This document shows, in pieces, positions 19,036 to 26,980 of a stretch of 32,465 bases of DNA (the stretch's first letter is position 1; each line of letters starts with the position of its first letter). Position numbers and translations under genes: made by a program. Source of the stretch: a virus. Location of the stretch: positions 1 to 32,465 of the IMG/VR virus record IMGVR_UViG_3300036845_000375; one strand, given 5' to 3'. The notes below the pieces were generated by a model that ran no database searches, was not told where the DNA came from, and worked only from the letters and a program-made list of their open reading frames with translations.

Positions 19036-19199
19036 CCGATCTCGAACGCCTTCTGGAACGCATCGATGCCCGGCTCGCTCGCATCGAGCCGCGCATTGAT
19101 GGCATCCCGCTGATCAACCGCAAGCTGGTCGTCATCGAGCAGGAAATGCGGTCGCTGAAAGCTGCCTTCAAATGCCAAACAAAGGGAGTCAATAAATGA
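19032..19199 (+). CDS. Coiled-coil protein, 55 aa
   Basis: The frame runs from ATG 19032 (coupled to the previous stop) to TGA 19199. It reads MTDLERLLERIDARLARIEP, then GIPLINRKLVVIEQEMRSLK. The middle (RVNGLPLIGEAI at 10668, RIDGIPLINRKL here) is shared with the coiled-coil protein at 10668, so these are likely paralogs. The last codons contain the ribosome site (GGGAGTCAATAA) of the next gene. Confidence 0.6.
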   Translation: MTDLERLLERIDARLARIEPRIDGIPLINRKLVVIEQEMRSLKAAFKCQTKGVNK

Positions 19200-19417
19200 G
19201 CCATGAGGAAAAGGTTGAAGCACAGCTCACAGGAATTGAGCATCGGCTGGCCGCAATCGAGCATCGCTTCGCCGCCGTCGAAGGGCGGCTCATACATCTG
19301 CAAACCATCGGCACGTGGCTGTTCGCCGGATTGCTCGCTTCCTATGCGGCAGTTTCTCGCGGTGGCTCTGCGCGTCACACACTGAAAAAGGAAAAAACCA
19401 CATGGTCACCGTTGTAA
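19196..19417 (+). CDS. Coiled-coil membrane protein, 73 aa
   Basis: ATG 19196 overlaps the previous stop. Three near-identical heptads (GIEHRLAAIEHRFAAVEGRL) lead into one membrane segment (TIGTWLFAGLLASYAAVS) and a basic tail. The plan resembles XhlA-type and other phage small proteins. The stop lies inside the start region of the next gene. Confidence 0.6.
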   Translation: MSHEEKVEAQLTGIEHRLAAIEHRFAAVEGRLIHLQTIGTWLFAGLLASYAAVSRGGSARHTLKKEKTTWSPL

Positions 19418-19659
19418 CTCAAGCTCAATTCACGACGATTAACCGCCTCTGCGACTATGCAGACCAGATCGATGGTTTGCTTCGACAGGACGGATTGTCG
19501 CTGCGGGATAAGTTGGAGCTTAGAGACCTTGCCTGCGCGATCCGCGATGTAACCTACCGAATAGGGAGTCAGCAAAATGAACCAGGGACCCAAGTGCCTA
19601 TGCTGCAACAAGCCGCTGCGCAAGGCGACGCGCACGGTCTGGATCGGAAAGGCGACTGA
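19402..19659 (+). CDS. Hypothetical protein, 85 aa
   Basis: I choose ATG 19402 after AAAAGGAAAAAACCAC. The first 60 residues are a credible soluble helix pair (FTTINRLCDYADQIDGLLRQ, LRDKLELRDLACAIRDVTYR). From 19577 its frame runs 83 bases into the next gene and becomes low-quality sequence, so the end may be an accident of overlap. Function unknown. Confidence 0.5.
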   Translation: MVTVVTQAQFTTINRLCDYADQIDGLLRQDGLSLRDKLELRDLACAIRDVTYRIGSQQNEPGTQVPMLQQAAAQGDAHGLDRKGD

Positions 19660-19984
19660 CAAGATCAAGCACACCGATCAAAGCTCACATCTCCGTCACG
19701 TCTATCTGCCGGAGGCCGAACGGCCGACGACGCTCCAACAATGCCAGCGCCTCAGCAACTGGCAGGTCGTCAGCATCAGAAAAGGCTATGGCGGCACCGA
19801 TGCCGATCGAGTGGCGGTTGGCCGCTTCGCCGAGTGGGACGGCGAGAGCTACGAGTCGCGCTTTGGCTATTTCTGTTCCGTGTCCTGTGCCGCAACATAC
19901 GGGCGCAGAGCGGCCGAGCGCGAGACCTTCGCCCAGCGCGCGAGTGCCGGAGTCAAGCGCGTCATAAAGGAGAACGTAAAATGA
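19577..19984 (+). CDS. Zinc-binding protein, 135 aa
   Basis: ATG 19577 follows GGGAGTCAGCAAA. CLCCNKPL near the N-terminus and FCSVSCAATYGRRA near residue 105 give a C-x2-C ... C-x3-C pattern, a split zinc finger of the kind found in phage small proteins. The middle is basic then mixed (GKATDKIKHTDQSSHLRHVY). The C-terminus is helical (ERETFAQRASAGVKRVIKEN). The ribosome site and start of the next gene overlap its stop (AAAATGA). Confidence 0.6.
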   Translation: MNQGPKCLCCNKPLRKATRTVWIGKATDKIKHTDQSSHLRHVYLPEAERPTTLQQCQRLSNWQVVSIRKGYGGTDADRVAVGRFAEWDGESYESRFGYFCSVSCAATYGRRAAERETFAQRASAGVKRVIKENVK

Positions 19985-20208
19985 AAGCCGATGCACTGCT
20001 CGCCCTGCTGGCGGGCTGCCCGTGCGGCGCCACCGAACCGATGCTCGAAAGGCTTGGTGCCGCCAGCACGGCGCTTCGCAAGCTCCACCGCGCGGAACTG
20101 GTTTCCGCTCGCACCGAGCGCTTTGTCAATCCGCCCGGCCTCGTGGTGACCCGCTATGCGATTACCGGCAAAGGCCGCGCTGCGATCCGGCGGGGCACTC
20201 CGCAATAA
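19981..20208 (+). CDS. Winged-helix-like DNA-binding protein, 75 aa
   Basis: I choose ATG 19981, coupled to the previous stop and following AAGGAGAACGTAAA. The sequence has helices (MKADALLALLAG, LGAASTALRKLHRAELVSAR), then a short hairpin (GLVVTRYAIT) and a basic helix (GKGRAAIRR). This is the order of a small winged helix-turn-helix protein. It sits directly before an XRE regulator, so the two may control this operon or the tail genes opposite. Confidence 0.55.
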   Translation: MKADALLALLAGCPCGATEPMLERLGAASTALRKLHRAELVSARTERFVNPPGLVVTRYAITGKGRAAIRRGTPQ

Positions 20209-20226
20209 AAAGAAAGGACGATCCCC

Positions 20227-20457
20227 ATGTCCGTCAAAGCAGGTGCATTAAAAACGGCCCCATCGATATCCGATGGAGCGGAATTTGCGCGACAGGCGCG
20301 CGACAGGCTCGGCCTGTCGCAAACCGAGTTCGGCGCCCGCCTCGGCCTCAGCAAAAGGACCATCATTCGCTGGGAGCAGGGCGAAATCGCGCTGAAGCGC
20401 CGCGACCGGGCCGCGATCAGGCTCCTTCTGTCGCTTGAGCGCGATCCTCTATTTTGA
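20227..20457 (+). CDS. XRE-family helix-turn-helix regulator, 76 aa
   Basis: ATG 20227 follows AGAAAGGACGATCCCC. Residues about 31-55 form a Cro/CI helix-turn-helix: LGLSQTEFGARLGLSKRTII, then RWEQGE. The C-terminal helix is basic and short, with no ligand or protease domain, so it is a small Cro-like repressor or activator. The palindromes in promoters P1 and P2 are possible targets, but nothing in the sequence links them. It is the last plus-strand gene, and its end overlaps the minus-strand gene at 20449 by nine bases. Confidence 0.8.
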   Translation: MSVKAGALKTAPSISDGAEFARQARDRLGLSQTEFGARLGLSKRTIIRWEQGEIALKRRDRAAIRLLLSLERDPLF

Positions 20458-20661
20458 TGGTGCCACGCAATTCTTTGCCATCTCGGCCAGCAGGACATCG
20501 CGCCGCTCCGCTGACGCCGAGATTTCGCGGAATACACCGTAAAAAATCAACAGAAAAAGCACGTTGAGCACCACGAGCGCAAGCGACACCGGCTCGCGGC
20601 GGAGCGCATCGACGACGCCGTGGGCAACCTTCGCGCCTTCCTCGATCGGGCCGGGGTTAAC
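20449..20661 (-). CDS. Holin-like small membrane protein, about 70 aa, start unclear
   Basis: Reading leftwards, the frame gives IEEGAKVAHGVVDALRREPV, a hydrophobic helix (SLALVVLNVLFLLIFYGVF) and a charged tail (REISASAERRDVLLAEMAKN). The pattern 'alpha-rich N-terminus, PVSLALVVLN helix, charged tail' is common among phage proteins thought to be holins. No ATG, GTG or TTG is available in frame upstream. A good ribosome site (GGGAGG, 20673-20668 read leftwards) stands five to six bases before codon GTT (20661-20659). A non-standard start or a sequence error is possible. It lies just after the last fibre gene. Confidence 0.5.
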   Translation of the reverse strand, partial: VNPGPIEEGAKVAHGVVDALRREPVSLALVVLNVLFLLIFYGVFREISASAERRDVLLAEMAKNCVAPSK

Positions 20662-20700
20662 GTTCGCCTCCCAATATGCTAGAGAACATGAGACCGAGCC

Positions 20701-21855
20701 TCACAGCTCCGCGCTAGCAGTGAAACCCCAGACATAAAGTCCCTGGCCTGTTACGTTGCATGTTTTCTGCACCAGTACGGCATCTGTCGTAAGCGTATTT
20801 AACGTGACCGGTCCAGCCGGGAATCCACCGTTTGAGCCGTCTATAAATGTCATTGTCGGCTGCGTTCGCTTCTGTACGCGAAACCTTGTTGAGCTGTAAT
20901 AGATGAACCCGGATGTAATATTGCTACAGAAAACTAAATTGTTCCCTGTTTCGTAATATCTCTGGCAGGCAGTGAGAGTGTCGGCGCTAGAGCGCCAGTC
21001 GAACGGCGTCGCGGTCGCGCCAAGCTCCAACTGCATGTTGGCCACATAAAGAGAAGCGCCAGCGGTCGCAACTAACACAGCCGTGCCGTTGGCACCAATG
21101 TAGTTTCCGCCGATCCACGATCCGACGGTGCCTGTGCGATAAGATGATCCGCACCCGAGATCAAACCGCAGTTCGAGTCCATTTTGACTTGGTCCGCCGG
21201 TCGGAAGCCACGTGCCCGCAGTGTCGCCAGGAATGGTGATGACGACTTTCGTCCATGTGTTCGCAGCGAGCGCAAACGTAAAGATATAGCTGCGCAGTAG
21301 AGATTGTGAAGCCCCGCCAGTACCGCCGTAGAGGCTGCCTGAATATGTCCCGCCAATGGTGGCAAAAGCCCAGAACGAAAGCGTAATTGTTGATGGATTT
21401 GGATAACCGAATCCTAAATCCCTAATGTCGTTGAATTCAATCTTCTGGCCAAATTGGAAAACATCCGCCGCCGCCGACGTATATGCTGAAGCTGTTTGAA
21501 TTGACATGCAGCCAGCAGCGCCAGGCAAAATTTGGTTGCCGGGGGGAACGGCCGCGAACGTCAACTTGTTGGGCTGCGTGATATTCGCATTCCAGCGGTC
21601 GCAGACATAGTTTGCGCCAAGCGCCACTGGTGTCACCGGCACAAAATTGTGGTATTGATCAACAATGAAATGGCCGTTGATGAACCTGTTGCGGTTCTGG
21701 ACAGGCGTGATCGGCGCCTGTGCGGGCTGCCAGGACGCGGTGCTGCCTTGCCGCGCATAGATTTGCCCGTCCTTAGGCGCCTCCGGCACGGCTCCAGCGG
21801 GGCCTGTCGGCCCGGTCTGGCCGGTGACGTTGATGTCCCAATCCGCGTAGGTCAT
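20701..21855 (-). CDS. Tail fibre protein, 384 aa (paralog of the 31137 gene)
   Basis: I choose ATG 21855 (MTYADWDIN), coupled to the previous stop; the frame is open eight codons further. A short collagen-like stretch (GQTGPTGPAG) follows the N-terminus. The body includes RFINGHFIVDQYHNF, NYVCDRW and LTACQRYYE, a recurring signature of phage fibre proteins. It ends FTASAEL. The partial gene at 31137 has the same signatures and the same C-terminus (WTASAEL). The first 40 residues resemble those of the next fibre gene (21855), suggesting a shared attachment domain. Confidence 0.75.
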   Translation of the reverse strand: MTYADWDINVTGQTGPTGPAGAVPEAPKDGQIYARQGSTASWQPAQAPITPVQNRNRFINGHFIVDQYHNFVPVTPVALGANYVCDRWNANITQPNKLTFAAVPPGNQILPGAAGCMSIQTASAYTSAAADVFQFGQKIEFNDIRDLGFGYPNPSTITLSFWAFATIGGTYSGSLYGGTGGASQSLLRSYIFTFALAANTWTKVVITIPGDTAGTWLPTGGPSQNGLELRFDLGCGSSYRTGTVGSWIGGNYIGANGTAVLVATAGASLYVANMQLELGATATPFDWRSSADTLTACQRYYETGNNLVFCSNITSGFIYYSSTRFRVQKRTQPTMTFIDGSNGGFPAGPVTLNTLTTDAVLVQKTCNVTGQGLYVWGFTASAEL

Positions 21856-23219
21856 CAAGCGGCCTTCTGCTTCGTCCACGGGAGATGGAGCGTCGGCGGC
21901 TTGCCCTCCAATGCACGCACGCGCGCGCTCAGCTCCTTGACGGCATTGATCAGAACATAGACCAGCGCGCTAGGATCGAGCGTCCGCAGATCGTTGACTT
22001 GTCTACCGTCGATGTAGCCGATGGTCCGGCCGACAAGCTCCGGCAGCACATCTTCGCAGTCCTGCGCAGTCAGTCCGATGAACCGGCGCTGCGACAGAGC
22101 CGCGTCACGATGCTGGCTGATTGCGTGAATGCTAGTGCCCTTCGGCGAATCGCGAGTGTCGTTTCCTTTGTAAACGTACGTGACAGGCTTAAGCTGCTCG
22201 ATCTCGGCGAGACCGTGTGTATATCCCTCAAGCACCGTCTTGATGCGGCTGTCGGAGCCAGCTGACCATGAGCCGCCGCCGGGTTTGTTAGCAGTACCGC
22301 TCGCGATAGAGAAAACGCCGCCGCTGTTATAATCGAAAGCACAATACCACGTACCTGCGTAGTTTCCGTTTATGTCCATCTTCGCCAAATAGAGTGCCGG
22401 GCTTGTGCCACCCATCATCAGGCCACCGCCCAAGCCGAAGCCCGAAGAATAAGCCGTCGGCCCAACGTTACTACCAGGCGCCACGACGAGGTTCTGAACT
22501 GTAACCACGCCAGTCGCGCGATTGATTTGCAGCGGCAGCCCTGCAGTCTGACCAGCGTCATTGCAATTGTATATTACGAAATTGCTGCCGGTATTGCTGC
22601 CGGTTTCCACTGTGCTATCGCCAAGGCCCATGATCCATCTCGCCTGACCAGCTGTAGAGCCGTAAATCTGATTGAAATGTCCTGACGGAGGACTTGACCC
22701 AGATACAATTCCTGCGGCCTTGTTCATTCCTATGGCTGAATCGCCGGGCGCAATAGTATGCGTGAGCGTATACGGCCCCGAAGGCGAGACGTTCAGTTGG
22801 GCGCCCGTAAGTGTGACGGTGCCGGTGGCGCGACTGATCTGCAACGGTGTATCGACGTAGGCGCCTCCATCCGTATAGCGGCCGACACCGAAGTCGCTGC
22901 CGACGTTGCTGCCAGATTCGGCCACGCCATTGACATAAACGATCCAGCGAGGTGAGCCGCTCGTGTAGAAAAAGATCGGTTTATTCTGTCCAGCCGGAAA
23001 ATCGAGGCTGACCGCGGCGCTGGACATGGTTAGCGCACCGGTCAACGTGCCTCCAGCCAGCGGCAGATAAGTGCCGAGCGGCGCCACTTGCTGCCACGCC
23101 GCAGCCTGTCCGTTCCGGCCATAGAGATGGCCATCGGCAGGCGCTTCCGGAATGAGACCCTGCGGACCCGTCGGACCCGCTGGACCTGTAATATTGATGT
23201 CCCAGTCGGTGTAAGTCAT
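21855..23219 (-). CDS. Tail fibre with C-terminal S74 intramolecular chaperone, 454 aa
   Basis: I choose ATG 23219 (MTYTDWDIN) rather than ATG 23231. The N-terminus holds a short collagen-like [10 protein letters not shown] and the shared EAPADGHLYGRNG block. The middle contains repeats (LQISRATGTVTL, LQINRATGVVTV) typical of trimeric fibre shafts. From about residue 322 comes a peptidase S74 domain: SDSRIKTV, then LKPVTYVYK and FIGLTAQDCEDVLPELV. In this family the chaperone helps the trimer fold and cuts itself off at the Ser of S-D. The mature fibre would end near residue 321. It is directly coupled to the fibre gene at 20701. Confidence 0.85.
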   Translation of the reverse strand: MTYTDWDINITGPAGPTGPQGLIPEAPADGHLYGRNGQAAAWQQVAPLGTYLPLAGGTLTGALTMSSAAVSLDFPAGQNKPIFFYTSGSPRWIVYVNGVAESGSNVGSDFGVGRYTDGGAYVDTPLQISRATGTVTLTGAQLNVSPSGPYTLTHTIAPGDSAIGMNKAAGIVSGSSPPSGHFNQIYGSTAGQARWIMGLGDSTVETGSNTGSNFVIYNCNDAGQTAGLPLQINRATGVVTVQNLVVAPGSNVGPTAYSSGFGLGGGLMMGGTSPALYLAKMDINGNYAGTWYCAFDYNSGGVFSIASGTANKPGGGSWSAGSDSRIKTVLEGYTHGLAEIEQLKPVTYVYKGNDTRDSPKGTSIHAISQHRDAALSQRRFIGLTAQDCEDVLPELVGRTIGYIDGRQVNDLRTLDPSALVYVLINAVKELSARVRALEGKPPTLHLPWTKQKAA

Positions 23220-23220
23220 T

Positions 23221-23988
23221 TCATGGCCCAATTGTATCTACGGCGACCGTCATCGACGTCCCGGAATACGCAGTCACATTGCCGACCATCCAGGCTGCGG
23301 CCGTTCCGCGCGACGCTATGCGCACCCGTGCGCCCGCAGTGTAGGCGAGCCCCGATTGCGTCGCGAGCACGACGGTGCCGATCGCCACCGGCAACGGGCT
23401 GTTCGATGTCGCAAGATATCCGGGGCCGGTTAGCCCGATTGGCCCAGTCGGCCCGAGCGGTCCCGTTGGCCCCGCCGGGCCTATCGGCCCAGCCGCGCCC
23501 TGCTGGCCCGCTGGCCCGAACAGCCAATCGCTATGACTGCCGCTGCCACCGATCGCGTCGACGTTGAGGGTGATGTTATTTCCGGCATACGAGGCGATGA
23601 AGCCTTCCATCCAATTCGTCGTTGGCGCCGCGCTCGACATGGCGCGCAAGCGCGTGCCCGCCACATAGGCCAGACTGGCTTGCGTAGCGAACACCTGCGA
23701 GCCCGTGGCGATCGTCAGCGCCGACAGACTCGTTCCGCCGTAGCCGGGGCCGGTAGCGCCAGGCGTTCCCTGCGGGCCCTGCGCTCCTGGTGCGCCTCCT
23801 GCGCCCTGCGCTCCGGCAGGCCCGGCAGGCCCTTGCGGCCCCGGCGGCCCGAGTGGACCCGGTGGGCCGGGAGGTCCAGGCGGCCCAACCTGCGGCACGA
23901 TCAGCGACGGTCCGCCCGCTACAGGCGCCACATTGGGCGTCAGCAGCAACCGATTCACGCCCTGGGATATCTCAACCAGCTGTGTCAT
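23221..23988 (-). CDS. Collagen-like virion protein, 255 aa
   Basis: ATG 23988 overlaps the previous stop (TGATG region). A leader domain ([20 protein letters not shown]) precedes about 15 Gly-x-y triplets ([20 protein letters not shown] and on). A module ([20 protein letters not shown], ending [11 protein letters not shown]) follows. A second collagen tract comes next, then a second copy of the same module ([20 protein letters not shown], ending TVAVDTIGP). The two modules are a clear internal duplication. Such proteins form trimeric spacer rods in fibres. Confidence 0.75.
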   Translation of the reverse strand: MTQLVEISQGVNRLLLTPNVAPVAGGPSLIVPQVGPPGPPGPPGPLGPPGPQGPAGPAGAQGAGGAPGAQGPQGTPGATGPGYGGTSLSALTIATGSQVFATQASLAYVAGTRLRAMSSAAPTTNWMEGFIASYAGNNITLNVDAIGGSGSHSDWLFGPAGQQGAAGPIGPAGPTGPLGPTGPIGLTGPGYLATSNSPLPVAIGTVVLATQSGLAYTAGARVRIASRGTAAAWMVGNVTAYSGTSMTVAVDTIGP

Positions 23989-24368
23989 CGCGTGGTGCCC
24001 GTCGCAACGATTGCAGAACCTTCGAAGATTCTTTCCTGATAGCCGTTCGGCTGAAGCCGCACGAGGTCGGCAAAGAACGTAGCCGCCCATAAGCGGGCTA
24101 GCTTGCTGCGGTCAATCGTGATCGTGAAGTATCCGCTCGTGGGGTCGTTGTTGTAAAAAGCGATGCCCTGGTCCGGTGATGCAACATAAACGAGCGCAAT
24201 ATTATCGGTTTCCTCGCGGCGGATTTCGAGCTTCAGCGTCGAGCCCGTCAAATCGATCGGCTCAACGGTGATACCGTCGCTGGCAAAATAGCCGTACTGC
24301 AGCGGGACAATCCAGTCCTCGTTGAGCGCAATATTCATGGTCGCTTCGTAGTAGCACGGCCCAGACAT
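23985..24368 (-). CDS. BppU-like baseplate/fibre adaptor, 127 aa
   Basis: ATG 24368 overlaps the previous stop. The sequence [49 protein letters not shown] and [13 protein letters not shown] fits the beta-sandwich domain seen at the N-terminus of BppU-like proteins: an input strand with DLTGST, strands, then a final strand of EG-x-V. These act as adaptors between baseplate and receptor-binding proteins. It is a stand-alone domain here. The call is by pattern. Confidence 0.55.
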   Translation of the reverse strand: MSGPCYYEATMNIALNEDWIVPLQYGYFASDGITVEPIDLTGSTLKLEIRREETDNIALVYVASPDQGIAFYNNDPTSGYFTITIDRSKLARLWAATFFADLVRLQPNGYQERIFEGSAIVATGTTR

Positions 24369-24913
24369 CACACACCTGCGAAGCGGGAATCGACACTGTC
24401 GTAAGTAGTCAGAGCCGCGCTGTCGATGTCAGTGTAGCATTGCGCCTCGATCGTCCGGCACTGCTGCACGCGCGCGCTGATCTGATTGTTCAGATTGATC
24501 ACCTGCTGCGCCGTCATCGGCGTGTGAACATTGCCTTGAGTGAAATCGATCGCGGCAGTCGTCGCCAGCGTCGCGGCGTACTGGGCCAGATTAGCGATCA
24601 GCATCTGGCTCATGCGATCGGTGAAGACCGTGATGCCCGAGACCGGCTCGACAACCCCAGCGGTCGTGGTGTCGTATCGCACTTGCGATGCATAGGCTTT
24701 CAACAGCGTGGCCGTTTCAGCTGGTTGCCCATATGGCCGCGTATCGGCCAGCCTGAGATCGGCTGGCGCCGATCCGACCTTACTCAGCGTGTCGATCGGC
24801 TGGTCATAGGGAATAATCCGAACGCCGGTCCCATATGCGCTCGCGTCCACGGCAGGAGCTGAATCATCGTGCCAAGCGAGCACGATCCCGTTGGCGCAAT
24901 AAAGCAAATTCAT
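24368..24913 (-). CDS. Tail fibre assembly / DUF4376-like protein, 181 aa
   Basis: ATG 24913 follows AAAGAGGAAAAAC. The C-terminal third (MTAQQVINLNNQISARVQQC, then RTIEAQCYTDIDSA) is the helical hairpin often seen in phage proteins with DUF4376-like ends, which are coded next to fibre genes and may help fibre assembly. The N-terminal half is beta-rich without known motif. The stop overlaps the next ATG. Confidence 0.5.
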   Translation of the reverse strand: MNLLYCANGIVLAWHDDSAPAVDASAYGTGVRIIPYDQPIDTLSKVGSAPADLRLADTRPYGQPAETATLLKAYASQVRYDTTTAGVVEPVSGITVFTDRMSQMLIANLAQYAATLATTAAIDFTQGNVHTPMTAQQVINLNNQISARVQQCRTIEAQCYTDIDSAALTTYDSVDSRFAGV

Positions 24914-24924
24914 GTTTTTCCTCT

Positions 24925-26289
24925 TTAAGCGCTGATCATCGAATTGTTGTTGCCGATGGCATTATAAGCAGGCGAGCACACGCCGATGTTGGTCGAGCCC
25001 GACAGCGCGATGCTTGAGTTATCCATGGCGTAGCAATTTCCGGCAACGTTATTGTATCCACTCGCGCCGAGGTCTCCGGAAAAATTTATATTAGCTTGAA
25101 ACGCATACAATCCCCAACCGCCGTTACGATAACAATGCGAAGTATAAGTTGGGCCGCCCCATTGACCGGCACCGAGATAAACATTAGCCGCGTCAAAAGC
25201 AATTACACCCTCTTGAGCGTTTGCGTTGGTGAAAAGTGCCGCATCGATCTGGCAACCGGCGCGAGGATACGCCAGAAAACCGTGAGCCGCATTGCTGAGA
25301 CAGATCAAGTTGTGGCACGTGCAGTGAAATGAGCCGTTGCCCAGACACATGCCAGCTTGGCCATTGCCGATCGCAAGCCACGTCGCGTTCGCAACAGGCG
25401 ACGCATTGGAGCCAACCGCGTAATTCGAAATCGCCGAGCCCGTATCCCAGTTGAACCCATGATAGGAAAACCCGACCACGGCCAAGCCCATCATCGGCCG
25501 CGTCGTCGAGCTATTGAAGAACCCATGGCACATGAACATGACGCCGCAAGCCAGTCCGGCGCCGTCACTCGTGATAAGCAGCCCGTCGAAGTCCGCCAGC
25601 ATGTTGCCGCGGATGATGAACCCGGCGCCAACGGCGCCGGACGCGGTCGGCGTTCCGGTGATGGTGCTGCCAGGGAAAAACAACTCGGTCGCGAACTTGC
25701 CGCGCAACGTGGCCAGGTTCGTCGAGGTGTCTATCGTCCGCTGCGCTTGGCTCGATCCGTTCCATGCGTACCCAGAATCGTTCGGCACCAGGCTGCCAAG
25801 CATAGGCGCGCCGAGCAGCGAGATGCGGTCGTTATTCGGATGGTCGACAACGATGGGCTGATTATAGGTGTACTTGGCCGCAATGCCTGTGCTCGATCCG
25901 CCGAGCTGCAATGTCACATGGCCGGTCGTCGTGATCTTGTATTTGCTCAGATAGGCGAATGCGGTGATGAGATCGGGGAAATTAGCGCCGGGTCCATGCA
26001 CTGTGAAAGTCACGTTGGTCGTGATCAGAAATTGCCAATCGGTGATGAAGCCTTCGATTGCCTTCCGCAGCTCCGTCAGATCGGCATTGCTCGGTGACGG
26101 GCAAGCCGTGCCGGTGAAGTCGGTATAGCCCCGAAGATTGGCCTGATTGATGACCTCGACAATCTCACGCTGCGGAAACTCGCACATCGCCGCAGGCACG
26201 ATTGACCCTTCAATGCCCGCGGCCGGATTGCCGTCGATGTACGGCGCATTCGGATTTGACGGCTGGTCGAGCGGCCCATTGTATTGCAT
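24925..26289 (-). CDS. Tail spike with beta-helix-like body, 454 aa
   Basis: I choose ATG 26289 (MQYNGPLDQP). The N-terminal 140 residues hold a conserved entry domain (PYIDGNPAAGIEGSIVPAAM, EIVEVINQANLRGYTDF). Then comes a Gly/Asn/Thr-rich repeating body (ANFPDLITAFAYLSKY, then many short strands with GNGQAGMCLGNGSFHC, DAANVYLGAGQWGG), typical of right-handed parallel beta helices. Many phage spikes with this fold bind or cut surface polysaccharide. No catalytic residues can be assigned by eye. Confidence 0.6.
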   Translation of the reverse strand: MQYNGPLDQPSNPNAPYIDGNPAAGIEGSIVPAAMCEFPQREIVEVINQANLRGYTDFTGTACPSPSNADLTELRKAIEGFITDWQFLITTNVTFTVHGPGANFPDLITAFAYLSKYKITTTGHVTLQLGGSSTGIAAKYTYNQPIVVDHPNNDRISLLGAPMLGSLVPNDSGYAWNGSSQAQRTIDTSTNLATLRGKFATELFFPGSTITGTPTASGAVGAGFIIRGNMLADFDGLLITSDGAGLACGVMFMCHGFFNSSTTRPMMGLAVVGFSYHGFNWDTGSAISNYAVGSNASPVANATWLAIGNGQAGMCLGNGSFHCTCHNLICLSNAAHGFLAYPRAGCQIDAALFTNANAQEGVIAFDAANVYLGAGQWGGPTYTSHCYRNGGWGLYAFQANINFSGDLGASGYNNVAGNCYAMDNSSIALSGSTNIGVCSPAYNAIGNNNSMISA

Positions 26290-26296
26290 GGTGTCC

Positions 26297-26980
26297 TCAG
26301 AAATTCGCGACTTCATCCCAGCGCGTCGTCACGCCGAAGCTCCAGGTGCCGTCATTCGGCACCTTGGCGGTGATTACAAAACCCTCGTTCTGCGCCAGCA
26401 GCAGCGGATGCTGCTCGCCGACCTGCTTGTCGAAAATCGTCATCGGGCTGTCGAGAAATGGCACGCCTGCCGCGGTCGCTGGCGCAATCCAGGAATCCAG
26501 CGGCGCCGTGTCGAGCGTGCGGGTCCCCGGCGCCAGGCCGCCAGTGTTGGCATAGGCGATGCTGGCGCCGGATGATGCCATGCTCGTGCGCAGCTTGTTG
26601 TTGTTGCCGGTGAGATCAGCGGTCAATCCGCCCGTGCCGATCGCAGTGTAATTGCGGGCCGCGTAGATGTTGAAGGCAACGAAGCCCCCGGCAAAAGCCG
26701 TGACACTCCATGCCGTGATCTTCACTTTCCAGATCAGCGCCAGCATGGTCGGCGCGGGCCAGCGGAACGCATAGATCACCGAGTTGTCCGGCATCGCCTG
26801 GGCCATGACTCCGCTAGCCGCATAATGCTGATATTCGCCGCCAGGACCATAATCGAGCGGATAAGGCGTCGCCCGCACGATCGAGCACTGCACGCTTCCG
26901 TCACCCGCTGACGAGATGTCTCGCATGCGAAGCGTGAAGATGTTGCCGAGCCCGTCTTTGATCTGCCGATTGTCAGCCAT
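26297..26980 (-). CDS. Virion-associated protein after gp48, 227 aa
   Basis: ATG 26980 overlaps the stop of the gp48-like gene (TGATG). The first part (DNRQIKDGLGNIFTLRMRDI) and the end (LAQNEGFVITAKVPNDGTWS, then FGVTTRWDEV) form a pattern I have seen in phage tail proteins next to baseplate genes, but the family has no assigned function. The Ala/Thr/Gly-rich, beta-like composition fits a structural part. Confidence 0.55.
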   Translation of the reverse strand: MADNRQIKDGLGNIFTLRMRDISSAGDGSVQCSIVRATPYPLDYGPGGEYQHYAASGVMAQAMPDNSVIYAFRWPAPTMLALIWKVKITAWSVTAFAGGFVAFNIYAARNYTAIGTGGLTADLTGNNNKLRTSMASSGASIAYANTGGLAPGTRTLDTAPLDSWIAPATAAGVPFLDSPMTIFDKQVGEQHPLLLAQNEGFVITAKVPNDGTWSFGVTTRWDEVANF

